From positions 26,656 to 90,655 of the forward strand of contig USRT01000005.1 of assembly GCA_900557195.1 (NCBI GenBank): DNA of 64,000 bases, written 5' to 3'. A program made the position numbers and the translations under genes. Every line of letters begins with the position of its first letter. Position 1 is the first letter of the stretch. The notes beneath the pieces are model-generated. The model saw only the letters and a list, made by a program, of their open reading frames with translations. It was not told the origin of the DNA and did no database searches. Positions 37,553 to 47,856 of the stretch are shown here, piece by piece. Source of the stretch: an uncultured Clostridium sp. (GTDB lineage Bacteria > Bacillota > Clostridia > TANB77 > CAG-508).

Positions 37553-40500
37553 AGTTAAAATACACGAAATAGCAAAGAAGTTGGGAGTAGCTAGTAAAGA
37601 AGTAATTACTATGGCAAATAATATAGGAATTAATGTGACTAGTCATTTAAGTTCTGTAGAAGAGGAACAAGAAAAAAAGATTTTACAACAATTTAACAAA
37701 AATACAGGAAATCCAAAACAAGAGAAAGAGAAAGTTAAGCAAGATAAGGTTAAAGAGGATAAGAAAACTGAAACGCCAGTGATTATAAGAAGAGAAGTAA
37801 TAATTAATGATAGCGAAGAACAGAAAGAAAAAGAAAGAAAAAAACAAGAACAAAAAAAGAAAGAAGTAGGTTTTGTAGAAAGAAATAATACAAACTACAA
37901 TATTGTGTATAGAAATAAACCTCAAAAGCCACTTACAGTAAACGAATTATTTGGTTTAAAAGATAATAAAAAAGAAGAACAAAATAAAGAAGAACCTAAA
38001 AAAGAAGCGGTTAAAATTGAAGAACCAAAAAAACAAGAGATAAAAAAAGAAAATGAAAGTGTTCAAAAAGAAGAGTCAAATAACGAAATAAAAAAAGAGA
38101 TTGGAGTAAAGACAGAGAGTAAAGTTATGGTAGAAGAAAAGGTACAAAAAGAGACAGTTAATACAAGAGCAAGCAAAGATAACAATTTTGGAAGAAATGA
38201 TAATAGTCAATCAAATAATAGTTTTAATAGGAATAATGATTATAGACAAGGAAATAATAATTATAGAAATAATAGAAACGATGGACAAAATAGATTTAAT
38301 AACAGAAATAATAGCGATGTGCAAAACAGATATAACAATAGAAATAATGTAGATAATCAAAATAGATATCAAAATAACAGAAATAATAGAGATGTGCAAA
38401 ACAGATTCCAAAATAGAAACAATAATGGGCAAAGATTTAATAATAATAATCAAAGATTTGCAGGCAATAATAATTTCGGTAGAAATGATAGAAGACCACT
38501 AGATGAAAAAGGTATTGATAAAAATATTAAAAATATAATGTCTACAGAGATTGTTGAAAAAGAAAATCAAAGAGATTATAGTACAAAATCTATTGATAAA
38601 GAAAAACTAAATAACAAATATGATGATAAAGCTAAAAAGAATAATAAATCTAGAAAAACAGGTAGATTTGACGAAATAGATGGTGGAAAATTAAAAGACT
38701 TAAAACAAGTTGATAAATTATCACATATGTTTGATGAACAAGATGGCGGAATGCTTGATTATTATGATTTAACAACTGCAAGAGGAAAGAGAAATAAAAA
38801 GAAATCATCAAAAAATAGTGAAGAAAGAACAAAACAAAAAATATTCCAATTAACAGAAATAACTATTCCAGAATCTATTACTGTTAAAGACTTGGCTCTA
38901 GAGTTAAAGAAAACAAGTGCAGAAGTTATTAAAAAGTTATTTGGCTATGGAATAATGGCAACTATAAATAATGTTATAGATTTTGATACAGCATTCTTAG
39001 TTGCTAGTGAATTTGGGGTTAATGCAAGCAAAAAAGAGGAAGTAAAAGAAGAAGATATATTATTTGATGATTCTGAAGACTTAGAAAATGAATTAGAAAC
39101 TAGACCTCCTGTTGTTGTTGTAATGGGACACGTAGATCATGGTAAAACATCACTTTTAGACGCCGTTAGAAGTACAAATGTTATTGAAGGAGAAGCAGGC
39201 CGGAATTACACAACATATTGGTGCATATAAAGTAAATGTAAATGGAAGAGAAATAACATTCTTAGATACTCCAGGACATGAAGCTTTTACTGCTATGCGT
39301 GCGAGAGGAGCTCAAATAACAGATATCGCAATACTTGTTGTGGCTGCAGATGATGGTGTTATGCCACAAACAATAGAAGCAATTAACCATGCAAAAGCTG
39401 CAGAAATTCCAATTATAGTAGCTGTTAATAAAATAGATTTACCAGGTGCTAATGTTGATAAAATTAAACAAGAATTAATGCAATATGAACTTGTTCCAGA
39501 AGAATGGGGTGGAGATACTATATTTGTTCCTATTTCTGCTAAAAAGAAAATTAATATTGAAAATTTATTAGAAATGGTTTTACTTGTTGCAGATATGAAA
39601 GAACTAAAAGCAAATCCACATAAACAATCTAAAGGGGTTGTAATTGAAGCAAGACTAGATAAAGCTAAAGGACCAATTGCTTCTATGCTTGTACAACGTG
39701 GTACTTTAGATGTAGGAGATACAATAGTAGTTGGAACTTCTATTGGTAGAATTCGTGCTATGAAAAATGATAAAGGACAAATGGTTAAAAAAGCAGGTCC
39801 TTCTACACCAGTAGAAATTATGGGATTAACAGAAGTTCCAAGAGCTGGAGATACTTTCTATGAAGTCAAAAACGAAAAAATGGCAAAACATTTAATAGAA
39901 AGAAGAAGACGTCAAGAAAGAGAAAAGAATTTAGCTTTAGACAATAAAGTAACATTAAATAATCTATTTGAAAAAATGGAAAATGAAAATCTAAAACAAT
40001 TAAACTTAATAGTAAAAGCTGATGTTCAAGGTACAGCTCAAGCAGTAAAACAATCATTAGAGAAAATATCTAATGAAGAAGTTAAAGTTAAAGTAATTCA
40101 TGCAGTAGCAGGAGCTGTTACAGAATCTGATGTTCAACTTGCAAAAGCAGCAAAAGCAATTATAATTGCTTTCAATGTAAGACCAGTTGGAGCAGCAAAA
40201 GAAATGGCAGACAAAGGTGAAGTTGAAATTAAACAATATTCTGTTATATACCAAGCTATAGAAGATGTAGAAGCTGCTATGAAAGGTATGCTTGATCCAA
40301 TTTTTGAAGAAAAAGTTATTGGAAATGCAGAAATTAGACAAACTTTCAAGGTATCTAATGTTGGAACAATAGCAGGATGCTATGTATTAGATGGTAAAAT
40401 TGAGAGAAATGCTGGTGTAAGAATTATTCGTGATAGTGTTGTAATTCATGAAGGTAAACTTGCATCATTAAAGAGATTTAAGGATGATGTTAAAGAAGTA

Positions 40501-40599
40501 GCAAAAAGCTACGAATGTGGTGTTCAAATAGAGAACTTCAATGATTTAAAAGAAGGCGACATTATAGAAGTTTTTGTTATGGAACAAGTTAAAAGATAA
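37545..40599 (+). CDS. infB: Translation initiation factor IF-2, with +1 shift at CGG 39201
   Basis: GTPase that brings initiator tRNA to the 30S subunit. The TTG at 37545 (MGKVKIHEIAKKLG) is preferred because GGGGGTG lies seven bases upstream. After an N-terminal domain comes a long Lys/Glu then Asn/Arg-rich low-complexity linker (about 45-320). The G domain has VMGHVDHGKTSLLDAVR. The CGG at 39201 follows: skipping C39201 gives GEAG-G-ITQHIGAY, the invariant IF2 switch I sequence, with no extra residue. DTPGHEAF and NKIDLPG come next. Joined length is 1017 residues. Unshifted, the protein stops just after the P-loop, which a cell could not tolerate. Confidence 0.96.
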
Positions 40600-40627
40600 A
40601 CTAAAGATTTAAAAGGAGGAAAATAAA

Positions 40628-40987
40628 ATGGCAAAAAATGATACAAGACTTGGAAGAATTAATGAGGAATTAAGAAAAGAGATTAGTCATATTATTAGTT
40701 TCGAATTAAAAGATCCAAATTTAACAGGACTTATTAGTGTAACTAAAGCCAAAATAACTCCTGATTTAAAATATGCTAAAGTATATGTTAGCATATTAAA
40801 TGCCAAAAGTGAAGAAAAAACAATGAAGGCATTACAAGATTCAGCAGGTTTTATTCGCATGCAGGTAGCTAAGACTATTAATTTAAGAATTACTCCACAA
40901 ATTATATTTGAAAAGGATGATTCTATGGAATATGGTGCTAAAATTGAATCAATTTTAAAAGAAATAAAACCAAAAGAAGAAAAATAA
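40628..40987 (+). CDS. rbfA: Ribosome-binding factor A
   Basis: Cold-shock-associated 30S maturation factor with a KH-like fold, 119 residues. RLGRINEELRKEISHIISFELKDP, VTKAKITPDLKYAKVYVS and FIRMQVAKTINLRITPQI (read in parts) are classic. GGAGG precedes the ATG; it lies 28 bases after infB in the same operon. Confidence 0.94.
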   Translation: MAKNDTRLGRINEELRKEISHIISFELKDPNLTGLISVTKAKITPDLKYAKVYVSILNAKSEEKTMKALQDSAGFIRMQVAKTINLRITPQIIFEKDDSMEYGAKIESILKEIKPKEEK

Positions 40988-41002
40988 AAATATAAAATAT
41001 TA

Positions 41003-41035
41003 AGCTTAACAAAATCTACTAGATTTTGTTAAGCT
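41003..41035. other. Perfect 15-base inverted repeat between rbfA and nrnA
   Basis: AGCTTAACAAAATCT pairs with AGATTTTGTTAAGCT around a three-base loop. No T run follows on the plus strand, so it is probably a processing or partial-termination hairpin inside the operon. Confidence 0.7.
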
Positions 41036-41059
41036 AAAATGATAAAAAGGAGAGTTTTA

Positions 41060-42014
41060 ATGACTTTAGATAATATTTTAGAGGAAATTAATAAAGCAAA
41101 CTCTATTGTTATATTAACACATGAAAATCCTGATGGTGATGCTATGGGAAGTAGTTTAGCTTTATATAATGCATTAAAAGCATATGGAAAAAATCCAGAT
41201 ATAGTTATACCTGAATATTCAAGAACATTTGAATTTTTACCAGGTACTGAATTTATAAAAAAAGAAGGTCAAGTAGAGAAATACGATTTAGCAATTGCAC
41301 TTGATTGTGCAACAATAAAAATGTTAAATGGTTTTGCTAAATATTTTGAAAATGCAAAAACAAAAATTTCAATTGATCATCATGGAACAAATACAATGTT
41401 TGCAGATTTAAACTTTGTAAATCCAGATAGCCCAGCATGTGCACAGATTTTAATTGTAATATTAAACTATTTTAGTATAGAGATAACAAAAGAAATTGGT
41501 ACATGTATTTTAGCTGGAATTATAACTGATACAGGTGGATTTAAATATTCAGGAGTAACAGCTGAAACATTTGAATTTGTTGCATGGCTTTTAAATAAAG
41601 GTGTAAATGTTTCGAGTGTATATAGAAAAGTTTTACAAACAAGAACGAAATCTAATTTTGAATTAAATAGAATAGCATCAGATCGTTTAGAATTTTTCGA
41701 AAATGGCAAAATTGCATTTACATATATAACTAAGGCAGATGAAGATTTAGTAAATTCTGAAACAGGAGATCATGAAGGAATTGTTGATATAGGAAGAGAT
41801 ATAGAAGGAGTGGAAGTTTCTATATTTATTCGTGAAGTACCAAGTAAAGGTTTAAAAATATCACTTCGTTCAAATGAATATGTAAATGTTTCTGATGTTG
41901 CATTGTTATTTGGTGGTGGTGGTCACCCAAGAGCTGCAGGATGTAATATGCGGGTGTTCTATAGAGCAGGCTAGAGATAAGATTATTAATGAAGTTAAAG
42001 TGTTTTTGAAATAG
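41060..42014 (+). CDS. nrnA: Bifunctional nanoRNase/pAp phosphatase NrnA (DHH family), with +1 shift at CGG 41951
   Basis: DHH-DHHA1 phosphoesterase that degrades nanoRNA and 3'-phosphoadenosine 5'-phosphate. HENPDGDAMGSSLAL near residue 22, ALDCAT and IDHHGTN (the DHH motif) near 112, and GGGGHPRAAGC near the C terminus. The CGG at 41951 lies just after that glycine-rich motif: the zero frame stops ten codons on. Skipping C41951 gives NM-G-CSIEQARDKIINEVKVFLK, the usual final helix, for 317 residues. The ATG at 41060 has AAGGAGA upstream. truB follows, as in many Bacillota. Confidence 0.92.
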
Positions 42015-42126
42015 AATTTAAATAACAAATAGAAATAAGCTTTAAAAGTAAATTTTAGGGCTTATTGTTATTTACAAGAAAAATATGGATATTAATTAAA
42101 ATAAAGTTTTAAGGAGTAAGCCAAGA

Positions 42127-42996
42127 ATGGATGGAATTATAGTAATTAATAAACCAAAAGGAGTAACATCACATGATGTTGTATATAAAGTTAAGAAGAT
42201 ATTTAATGAAAAAGTGGGACATACGGGTACTTTAGATCCTAATGCAACAGGAGTACTTCCTTTATTAATAGGAGAAGGAACTAAATTATCTAAATATTTG
42301 ATAGAGCATGATAAAATATATAAAGTACGATTAACTTTAGGAAAGAAGACTGATTCAGCAGATGTGGAAGGCAATGTGCTAGAAGAAAGAGAAGTAGATA
42401 AAAGTATTTTGAATGTTCAAAATGTTCAAAATATTCTAAATTCTTTTATTGGTAAAAATGAACAGATACCACCTATGTATTCTGCAATAAAAGTTAATGG
42501 AAAGAAGCTTTATGAATATGCAAGAAAAGGACAAAAAGTTGATATCCAGCCTAGAAAAATAGAAATTTTTGAGATTAATTTAATTAATATAGAGAACTTG
42601 AGTATTAATTTTACAGTACATTGCTCAAAGGGAACATATATTAGAAGTTTATGTGAGCAATTAGCAGAAAAATTAGAAACGATAGGATACATGGAAGAAC
42701 TTGAAAGGTTAAAAGTAGGTAACTTTTATATAAATGATTCTGTAACTATTGAAGAATTAGATGAGAATAAAGGAAATAATGAGTTTTTAAATGAGCATTT
42801 TATTACTTTTGAAAAACATTTTGAAAATAATAATGAGATTATATTAAATGATAGAAAATTATCTTTATTTTTAAATGGGGTTAAACTTTCGATTGAGTTA
42901 GAAGATGGGGTTTATAAAATATATAATAATGGTAATTTTATTGGAATAGGTACAGTAAAGAATAATTTATTAAAGAGAGATGTTATTTTAAGATAA
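42127..42996 (+). CDS. truB: tRNA pseudouridine-55 synthase
   Basis: Makes pseudouridine 55 in the T loop of tRNAs. GIIVINKPKGVTSHDVV at the start, then GHTGTLDPNATGVLPL with the catalytic Asp, and KGTYIRSLCEQL near residue 168 are unmistakable. Length is 289 residues, the usual size, with a PUA-like tail. It has AAGGAG upstream and closes the translation cluster; ribF and rpsO are not in the window. Confidence 0.95.
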   Translation: MDGIIVINKPKGVTSHDVVYKVKKIFNEKVGHTGTLDPNATGVLPLLIGEGTKLSKYLIEHDKIYKVRLTLGKKTDSADVEGNVLEEREVDKSILNVQNVQNILNSFIGKNEQIPPMYSAIKVNGKKLYEYARKGQKVDIQPRKIEIFEINLINIENLSINFTVHCSKGTYIRSLCEQLAEKLETIGYMEELERLKVGNFYINDSVTIEELDENKGNNEFLNEHFITFEKHFENNNEIILNDRKLSLFLNGVKLSIELEDGVYKIYNNGNFIGIGTVKNNLLKRDVILR

Positions 42997-43044
42997 GTTA
43001 TATATTACTTTCAATAATTATGAGAAAATGACTGTTAACAAAGT

Positions 43045-43275
43045 TGTAGGTTGATGTTTTTCAAGTTGTTATATAAAGAAAAGTGCCAGTAGTCTAGTCT
43101 TAGATAGTCTTATATATTATAATAAAAAACAATTCTTCCAAGGCGTTTTAGCTTGTGGAGGATTCATATTATAGAGACACACTATAAACAGAAACATTAA
43201 TAACGACTCAAGGTCAAAACTGTTTTTTATTATAATATATAAGACTCTTCAAAAGACTTACTATGGAGTTGTAAG
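43045..43275 (+). repeat. Repeat family A, copy 2
   Basis: Homologous to 20211-20449 in the same orientation. The arms ATAGTCTTATATATTATAATAAAAAAC / GTTTTTTATTATAATATATAAGACT-type sequences pair over about 25 bases, and the core CTTCCAAGGCG ... CATTAATAACGACTCAAGGTCA is almost unchanged. It lies just after truB. The outer arms are less conserved than in copy 1. Confidence 0.75.
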
Positions 43276-43552
43276 ACAATTGTTGTTTAAAATAAGGAAT
43301 ATAAGAAAAAAATAAATTTTTAATATTATAGCATAATTTATTATTTATAACAAATAATAAAAGTATGTGATAAAGATAGAAAAATTTAAAAAAACAAAGA
43401 TTAATATAAAAAACAGATATATTAAATTAATATTTTAGAGAAAAATACTCTTGAAAATATAAATCTAATATGCTAATATATAGTTACCGAATGAGAAATA
43501 ACAAATATAAAAGATTATAATAATTTTTTAGAAAATATTAAATAGATTTTAA

Positions 43553-43738
43553 TTTTCCCTGCATAGTACGTGTAGACTGAGATTTTAGAACCAACAAAGA
43601 TTAAACGGGAGTCTGGCTTTAGGTGTGGCGTGTATGCTTGCATTTATGTAAGAAACCCAGGAGCATTTAACAGGACACCCACCTGTGAAAGCAGGTCCTT
43701 AAAATTTCATTCACCTTGCGGCTAAAGCGGGGCTTTTT
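43553..43738 (+). ncRNA. ssrS: 6S RNA
   Basis: A structured RNA of about 180 bases that mimics an open promoter and binds sigma-A RNA polymerase. The closing stem pairs CCCTGC at 43557-43562 with GCGGGG at 43727-43732, and a T run follows. Toward the 3' side CCTTAAAATTTCATTCACCTTGCGG resembles the conserved CCUUAAAA...CAUUCACCUUG strand of known 6S RNAs. Inner stems such as AGACT/AGTCT and ACCTG/CAGGT break a long rod, as expected. There is no coding frame. Identification is from memory of the family and not from a covariance search. Confidence 0.72.
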
Positions 43739-43739
43739 T

Positions 43740-43802
43740 TATATAATAGGAAAGTTTTATGTAAAAGTTAAAAAATAATTAATAAAGCTTTCCTATTATA
43801 TA
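43740..43802. other. Inverted repeat after the 6S RNA
   Basis: TATATAATAGGAAAG...TTTTA pairs with TAAAG.CTTTCCTATTATATA over about 20 bases. It directly follows the 6S T run and may be a second terminator or a repeat remnant. No gene is seen from here to 44021. Confidence 0.55.
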
Positions 43803-44045
43803 AAATAATTGCACGCAATTTTTACAAAAGTTGGCACACGAACAATTTTTGGCGGGTTGTAAGAGAGTATTATTTTTAGTATGAAATAAAGTTCAGCCCA
43901 TTATTGTTCTTTTTTGTAATTATGATAAAATATTAATGTTCAAACTAGATAATTAAATTTATAGATTAGTTTATGTATAATTTGAATTTATAGTATAAAA
44001 TTAATAGAAAAATAGCGGAGAATGACTAGTAGAAGGAGAGAAGTA

Positions 44046-44961
44046 GTGCAAATAAAAGAATTGTTAAAAGAAGGTAAATTAAAATTAATTCAAAATGAAA
44101 TAGATGATGCAAGTATTCAAGGCAAAATATTAATGCAATATGTTTTGAAACAATCTCAAAGTTATATAATTGCAAATGGAGAAAAGAGATTAGAGGAACA
44201 TCAAATTAATGAGTATAGAAGTTGTATTAATAAAATTATAGAAGGCAAGCCAATTCAATATATAACTAATAATCAAGAATTTATGAAATTAAATTTTTAT
44301 GTAGATGAAAATGTATTAATTCCTCAGCCTGATACAGAAATATTAGTAGAAGAAGTTATTAATAAATGTAACGAAAATATAGAGATGAAAACCAGCGAAG
44401 AAAATGATATAGAAAAAAAATGCAAAATAGAAATATTAGATTTATGTACAGGTAGTGGAGCAATTGGTATTAGCTTAGCAAAGTATATAAAAGAATCTAA
44501 AGTTACTTGTACAGATATTAGTATGAAAGCTTTGCAAATTGCTAAATTGAATGCAGAAAAGAATTTGGTACACAGAAATATGGAATTTATTTTATCAGAT
44601 TTATTTGAAAATTTGCCAAAGAGAAAATTTGATATTATTGTATCTAATCCTCCATACATAAAAACAGAAATTATTGATATATTACAAAAGCCAGTTCAAA
44701 ATGAACCTCATTTAGCATTAGATGGTGGCGATGATGGATTGAATTTTTACAAAAAAATTAGCAAAGATGCATCTAAATTTTTGCAACCAAATGGGGAAAT
44801 ATATTTAGAAATAGGATATGACCAAAAGGAAGATGTTATTAAATTATTAGAAGATACAAATCAATATAAAAGTATAGAATGTATACAAGATTTAGCTGGA
44901 AATGATAGGGTTATTATTGCTAAAATGCGGGACTATTAAAATAACAAAATTAAAAAAGTGA
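44046..44961 (+). CDS. prmC: Peptide chain release factor N5-glutamine methyltransferase PrmC, CGG 44928 near the end
   Basis: Methylates the GGQ glutamine of release factors. The SAM site LDLCTGSGAIGISLAKY is near residue 140 and the catalytic IIVSNPPYIK near 200. The GTG at 44046 is preferred because GGAGAG precedes it; an ATG at 44022 is the alternative. Near the end an in-frame CGG at 44928 gives ...IIAKMRDY (stop 44939) when read as Arg. With the window's +1 rule it gives ...IIAKMGTIKITKLKK (stop 44961). I list the +1 end, but nothing conserved decides here. prfA, the usual neighbour, is absent. Confidence 0.9.
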
Positions 44962-45066
44962 GTCTTAATAAAGAATAATTTTTAAATTATTTTGATTATA
45001 AATATTATCATAGTGACTATTCAAAATACCAGAAAGTTACAATTTATAGCTTTTTATATAAGAGAT

Positions 45067-45126
45067 AATGTTACCAATAACAAGAGTTTGACATATTAAA
45101 AAAACAAATTTTGAAGTGTGGTGATA
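45067..45126 (+). repeat. Partial, degenerate copy of repeat family C
   Basis: AATGTTACCAATAAC at the left resembles the TGTTAC end of family C, and TTTTGAAGTGTGGTGATAGC resembles CTTGAAGCGTGGTGGGCGAG of the core. The right half is lost or too changed to trace. Confidence 0.45.
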
Positions 45127-45189
45127 GCTCAAACTTTTGCTATGTTAAATAAGATGTGGATAGTAACAGCGCATGGATGTTTTGAAAAT

Positions 45190-45262
45190 GGCATAGATAT
45201 TGTCAAAATGCCCGTTCTTAATGGCAGATATTGTCAAAATGCCCCGTCCCTAATGGCAAATT
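45190..45262 (+). repeat. Two partial copies of the repeat D arm
   Basis: ATATTGTCAAAATGCCCGTTCTTAATGGCA and ATATTGTCAAAATGCCCCGTCCCTAATGGCA (in parts) stand in tandem. Each resembles the D arm TGTCAATATGCTCCGTCCCTTTTGGCA. They sit directly before the whiA ribosome site. Between 44962 and 45282 nothing else is seen. Confidence 0.6.
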
Positions 45263-45282
45263 TTTAAAAGAAGGTGAAATAA

Positions 45283-46177
45283 ATGTCTTTTTCTTCAAAT
45301 GTAAAAGAAGAATTAAGTAAGCTTTCGACACTTAAGAATAAGCAAAGTGTTAAAGCAGAATTAATTGGTTATTTAATAACAAATAATATAAATATAGATG
45401 AGGAGAATATTAGATTTTCAAGCAAAAGTGAGTATAATATTAATCGTTTTAGTAAGTTACTTAGTAATTTAAATATTATGAATCATGAAATTAATATTCA
45501 GGGAGAAATATATACCATTTCTTTAAAGAAAATAGATTTACAAGAAAAGATAAATTTAAAAGATTATATAAATAAGCAGTTAAAAGATGAAATATGTACA
45601 AAGTCAATAGTAAGAGGAGCTTTTTTAGGAGGAGGGTCTATTAATAATCCTGAGAATAAGTATCATTTAGAGATTATTTTTTCTTTAGAAGAAAATGCTA
45701 AGTATATAGCAAGTATTTTAAAAAATTATGAAATTGAATGTAAGATTTTAAATAAGAGCCATTGCTATTCTTTATATAGTAAAGAAGGTGAAACAATATC
45801 TAATTTATTAGCTTTTATCGGAGCAAGCAGTTCTGTTTTGAAATTTGAAGAAATTAGAGTTGTAAGAGATATGAGAAATAATGTTAATAGATTAGTAAAT
45901 TGTGAAACAGCTAATCTAAATAAAATAATTAATGCAAGTTTAAAACAAATTGAAGATATTAAATTAATAAAAGAGAAAAATAAGTTCAAGAACTTGTCTA
46001 AAAACTTACAAGAAATAGCAGAGCTTAGGTTAAAAAATCCAGAAGCATCTTTAATAGAACTTGGAAATATGTTAGAGGTTCCAGTCCGGGAAATCTGGTG
46101 TTAACCATAGATTAAAAGCGATATCTGAAATTGCAGATGAAATTAGAAAAAATAAAGAAGAGGATAATAAAGTATAG
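45283..46177 (+). CDS. whiA: Sporulation/division regulator WhiA, with +1 shift at CGG 46087
   Basis: DNA-binding protein with a LAGLIDADG-like N part and a C-terminal helix-turn-helix; in non-sporing Bacillota it affects division. The N part shows RGAFLGGGSINNPENKYHLE near residue 105. The CGG at 46087 lies inside the helix-turn-helix. Skipping C46087 gives EVPV-G-KSGVNHRLKAISEIA, matching the family's xxKSGVNHRxxKI. The zero frame stops four codons on and loses the recognition helix. Joined length is 297 residues. Its TAG stop abuts the ATG of hemW, so the two are coupled. Confidence 0.93.
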
Positions 46178-47314
46178 ATGAAAAAAGTAGGAATATATGT
46201 ACATATTCCTTTTTGCAAGCAAAAATGTTTTTATTGTGATTTTGTTTCATACTGTGATAAAACAAAGTTAATAGATGAATACATAGAATGTTTGAAAAAG
46301 GAAATTAAATTTAAATCAAATAAAAAGGGATTTATAATTGACACAATTTATATTGGAGGAGGAACACCTTCTATAATTAATGGAAAATTAGTTAGAGATA
46401 TTTTAGAAACTATAAAAGAAAATTTTATTATAGATGAAGAAGCGGAAGTAACAATAGAAGTTAATCCTGGAACTGTGAATGAAGATAAATTAAAGATATA
46501 TAAAGAATCAGGAATTAATAGAATAAGTATGGGATTACAGTCAACTAATAACAGTTTACTTAAAATGTTAGGAAGAATACATACATATGAAGAATTTCTA
46601 GAATGTTTTAATTTAGCAAGAAATATTGGTTTTAAAAATATTAATGTAGACTTAATGATAGGACTTCCAAAGCAAGATTTAGAAGACATTAATGAATCCA
46701 TAGAAAGAATAAGTAATCTAAATCCAGAGCATATATCAGTCTATTCTTTAATTGTAGAAGAAGGAACAAGAATTTCGAAAGATATTGAAATTGGAAAGCT
46801 AATTTTACCAGAAGAAGAATTTGAAAGAAAGATGTATTGGAAAGTAAAAGAAAAGCTTAAGAGTAATGGTTATATTCATTATGAAATTTCAAATTTTGCA
46901 AAAGAAGGATATGAATCTAAACATAATATGAATTGTTGGAATCAAAAAGAATATTTGGGATTTGGAGCTAGTGCACATTCATATATTAACCATATAAGAT
47001 ATTCCAATACAGAAAATTTAGAAAAGTATATAGATAATATAAGTAAGGAGCAGATTGAAAAAAATAAAGAAATTCATGAGATTCAAGATATAGATTCTAG
47101 TAAAAAAGAGTATATGCTACTTGGACTTAGAAAGATAGATGGAGTAAACATTACAGAGTTTAAAAATAAGTTTGTAGATAATCCAATATATCTTTTTAGA
47201 AAGGAATTAAATGAGCTTGTAAAGAATGAATTAATTGAAATAGATGAAAATAGTATAAAACTAACTAATAAAGGTTTAGATTTAGCAAACTTGGTTTGGG
47301 AGGAGTTTGTGTAA
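46178..47314 (+). CDS. hemW: HemW-like radical SAM protein
   Basis: Radical-SAM protein long annotated as oxygen-independent coproporphyrinogen oxidase, now seen as a heme chaperone. YVHIPFCKQKCFYCDF at residues 7-22 holds the Cys ligands (CxxxCxxC), GGGTPS near 64 and the HemW C-terminal domain follow. It has 378 residues, the standard size. There is no spacing from whiA (TAG then ATG). In Bacillota it normally precedes hrcA, which is not here. A terminator ends the unit. Confidence 0.93.
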   Translation: MKKVGIYVHIPFCKQKCFYCDFVSYCDKTKLIDEYIECLKKEIKFKSNKKGFIIDTIYIGGGTPSIINGKLVRDILETIKENFIIDEEAEVTIEVNPGTVNEDKLKIYKESGINRISMGLQSTNNSLLKMLGRIHTYEEFLECFNLARNIGFKNINVDLMIGLPKQDLEDINESIERISNLNPEHISVYSLIVEEGTRISKDIEIGKLILPEEEFERKMYWKVKEKLKSNGYIHYEISNFAKEGYESKHNMNCWNQKEYLGFGASAHSYINHIRYSNTENLEKYIDNISKEQIEKNKEIHEIQDIDSSKKEYMLLGLRKIDGVNITEFKNKFVDNPIYLFRKELNELVKNELIEIDENSIKLTNKGLDLANLVWEEFV

Positions 47315-47324
47315 AATAAAATTA

Positions 47325-47358
47325 TAAAAAAACATTCTATTTAAGAATGTTTTTTTAT
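47325..47358 (+). terminator. Terminator after hemW
   Basis: AAAAAACATTCT pairs with AGAATGTTTTTT around a short loop and runs into a T tract. It marks the end of the conserved block. Confidence 0.85.
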
Positions 47359-47493
47359 TTATATAATACAAGATAATATAAAATGATAATTTATATAAAA
47401 ATATTTACTTTGGAATCATATTTTAATATAATTAGATAAAATATATTATTTGTGCAAAATAATATATAAAGTTTACGAAGGAAGAGGATATAT

Positions 47494-47838
47494 ATGGAAA
47501 AGATTAAGAGTTTTAAATTAACATTAGATAGACATTTTGGAAAAATAATTATATATGAACTAGAACTAGATCTCAGAAAAGAGGAAATCATTGAAATATT
47601 AGGAGAAGAAATAAGAAAAAAGGAAAGAAAATTAGATAATATTGATTTTGAACAGAAAATTTATGAAATAGAAGAAAGTGTAAGTAAACTAAAAAATGAA
47701 TACATAAATAACAATAATATTGATGGAATAGAAATAAGAATTGACATTATATATACTAATAATGTACAAAAAAATATATTGTGCAAAAACGTGATTCCAA
47801 AGGAAGTTGAAGATATAATTAAAGTAACAAATATATAG
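47494..47838 (+). CDS. Hypothetical protein, 114 residues
   Basis: No family recognised. A beta-rich start (SFKLTLDRHFGKIIIYELELDL) is followed by a charged helical middle (EEIIEILGEEIRKKERKLDN) and a final strand segment. GAAGGAAGAGG lies before the ATG. It ends 18 bases ahead of a large putative peptidase gene, so the two are likely co-transcribed. With the gene after that they form a three-gene set of unknown role. Confidence 0.65.
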   Translation: MEKIKSFKLTLDRHFGKIIIYELELDLRKEEIIEILGEEIRKKERKLDNIDFEQKIYEIEESVSKLKNEYINNNNIDGIEIRIDIIYTNNVQKNILCKNVIPKEVEDIIKVTNI

Positions 47839-47856
47839 AACTGGAGGAATAAAAAG

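Noticed and set aside
43553..43738. The 43.6 kb RNA as tmRNA, SRP RNA or a group II intron
   Set aside because: Too short and without tRNA-like ends or an ANY-type tag; the closing stem and the CATTCACCTTG strand fit 6S RNA better.
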